NCBI GenBank assembly: GCA_951813085.1
Contig: OX638348.1
Location: forward strand, 3,295,627-3,359,626
Direction of reading: 5' to 3'
DNA length: 64,000 nucleotides
From: an uncultured Opitutaceae bacterium
Lineage (GTDB): Bacteria > Verrucomicrobiota > Verrucomicrobiia > Opitutales > Opitutaceae
Shown here: piece after piece, positions 63,255-64,000 of the stretch
Layout of the letters: every line of letters begins with the position of its first letter
How positions within the stretch are numbered: position 1 is the stretch's first letter
The notes under the pieces: generated by a model
Told to the model about the DNA's origin: nothing
The model's input: the letters and a program-made list of their open reading frames with translations, nothing else
Databases searched by the model: none
Translations under genes and position numbers: made by a program

Positions 63255-64000
63255 TTAGGATTGATTCTCTTCGGAATGGGCTCCTGTCTCAGCAAGAGCT
63301 TCCGCGTTTCGGGCGCCGCAAACCTCGCAATCCGTGCGACAGGCAAATCCAACAGCCTGAGGATTCTGGATACGGACCTGGCCCGTCATGGCCGCCAGCA
63401 CGATAGCGGCATTGCCGATAAAATAGAGAATGCAAACCACCCATACGGTTCGTTCCAAGAAATGGGCCCACGTACGTGTCTTCAGTCCCACCGATTGGAA
63501 CATGCTAACAAGGCCATGGCTCAAGTGCCAGCTTAGCAGCCCCACGGAAACGAGGTAGAAAATTGCGATGAGCGGCTCCTGAAACCCGAGTATCATCATC
63601 GAATGCACGTCGCGCACCGGCGTTCCGTCCACAAGCACAGTCATCGGATAGGCCTCTGGCCCATGGGTCACTCTGACAGTGAAATGCAATAGGTGATAAA
63701 CGATGAAAAGAAAGACGATCACGCCCGTCCATCGCATGTATCGAGACGCTAGCGTCGCTCTCAAGGTAACTTGCTGGCGATAGCCAGTCTTTCGCGCCTG
63801 CCGGTTTTCGATCGTAAGCTGCGCCGCGAGCCAAACATGGACGACCAGGGTCGTGAGGAGAAAGAGCCGAATCGCCCAAAGCGCCGATCCTAGCGACTCG
63901 AGAAAGTGGGCGTATGAGTTGATCTTGTCCGGGTTCGAGAAAATTTGCAGGTTCCCGGTCAGGTGGCCAATTACGAATCCGAACAAGATGAAGCCGGAGA
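63255..64000 (-). CDS. sdhC: Succinate dehydrogenase cytochrome b558 subunit, partial
   Basis: Membrane anchor with haem ligands: FGFVIGHLTGNLQIFSNPD, LRLFLLTTLVVHVWLAAQL-like segment, FIVYHLLHFTVRV, FYLVSVGLLSWHLSHGLVSMFQS. The His residues in GHL, VVHV, YHLLH and WHLSHG fit the b558 family with two haems. The frame is open to the right edge (SGFILFGFV), so the first ~10-30 residues lie outside. Its C-terminus carries an extra CRTDCEVCGARN tail with three Cys, unusual for this family. Confidence 0.93.
   Translation of the reverse strand, partial: SGFILFGFVIGHLTGNLQIFSNPDKINSYAHFLESLGSALWAIRLFLLTTLVVHVWLAAQLTIENRQARKTGYRQQVTLRATLASRYMRWTGVIVFLFIVYHLLHFTVRVTHGPEAYPMTVLVDGTPVRDVHSMMILGFQEPLIAIFYLVSVGLLSWHLSHGLVSMFQSVGLKTRTWAHFLERTVWVVCILYFIGNAAIVLAAMTGQVRIQNPQAVGFACRTDCEVCGARNAEALAETGAHSEENQS

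Noticed and set aside
1-64000. CRISPR arrays, rRNA genes, full tRNA genes
   Set aside because: No regularly spaced repeats and no conserved rRNA segments were seen by eye. A covariance search would be needed to rule out a missed small RNA.

Overview
The window looks like a chromosome segment of a Verrucomicrobiota bacterium, most likely class Opitutia (Opitutales or Puniceicoccales type). The signs are a VPDSG-type exosortase sorting tail (52767-53348), a twice-repeated ~120-residue module with LLIRAIGP/ALVELYD motifs behind a beta-propeller (15035-17026), a SMUG1-type uracil glycosylase, and a single-subunit b558-type succinate dehydrogenase. The genus cannot be named from the sequence alone.

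Layout. 1-5.4 kb: the 3' end of glmS, rapA and a frameshifted DUF1835-type gene. 5.4-13.5 kb: a frameshifted HDOD gene translationally joined to sthA, which is split after codon 16 by a 5.8-kb integrative element. The element carries holin-like and small genes, a 5'-truncated P63C gene, a tRNA-like 3' half, a D12-class methyltransferase with a NotI-family nuclease, an IS1595 scrap and a broken tyrosine integrase. 13.6-24.5 kb: redox and RNA-modification genes, a decayed propeller gene, a histidine kinase, a decayed outer-membrane gene, a phage-like duplicated-domain gene abutting a sigma-54 response regulator cut off in mid-domain, a DnaQ-type exonuclease and a glycosyltransferase. 24.6-36.4 kb: SMUG1, MsrB, Aat, a complete biotin operon (bioA-B-D-F-esterase-bioC, read right to left), a rhodanese/MauE/peroxiredoxin operon, and Hpt and HDOD signalling genes. 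36.5-48.8 kb: an M16 peptidase pair, a CehA/McbA-type pseudogene, vsr, the panB-panC-coaX-panD pantothenate/CoA operon, murA, an ECF sigma/anti-sigma pair and gmk. 48.8-64 kb: miaB, cmoA-cmoB, a VPDSG protein, a TRAP transporter, an MFS permease, truncated terC converging on a frameshifted gpsA, and sdhC-sdhA-sdhB.

The main theme is gene decay beside intact vitamin and energy operons. At least ten genes carry frameshifts, in-frame stops, truncations or insertions: DUF1835, HDOD, sthA, propeller, outer-membrane barrel, phage-like gene, response regulator, Hpt, CehA-like, cmoA, terC and gpsA. Two frameshifts (Hpt, gpsA) are single-base losses in G runs and may be assembly errors. Base substitutions to stop codons, the sthA insertion and the terC/gpsA deletion are harder to explain that way. 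A host-associated lineage under relaxed selection would fit, but that is inference.

The most interesting locus is the element in sthA. Removing it at a shared TCCCG core restores an unbroken reading frame through the FAD-binding GSGPGG motif. The host DNA at this point resembles the T-arm of a tRNA, which suggests a tRNA-targeting integrase was captured by a protein-coding mimic. The element also pairs a NotI-like endonuclease with an adenine-type methyltransferase.
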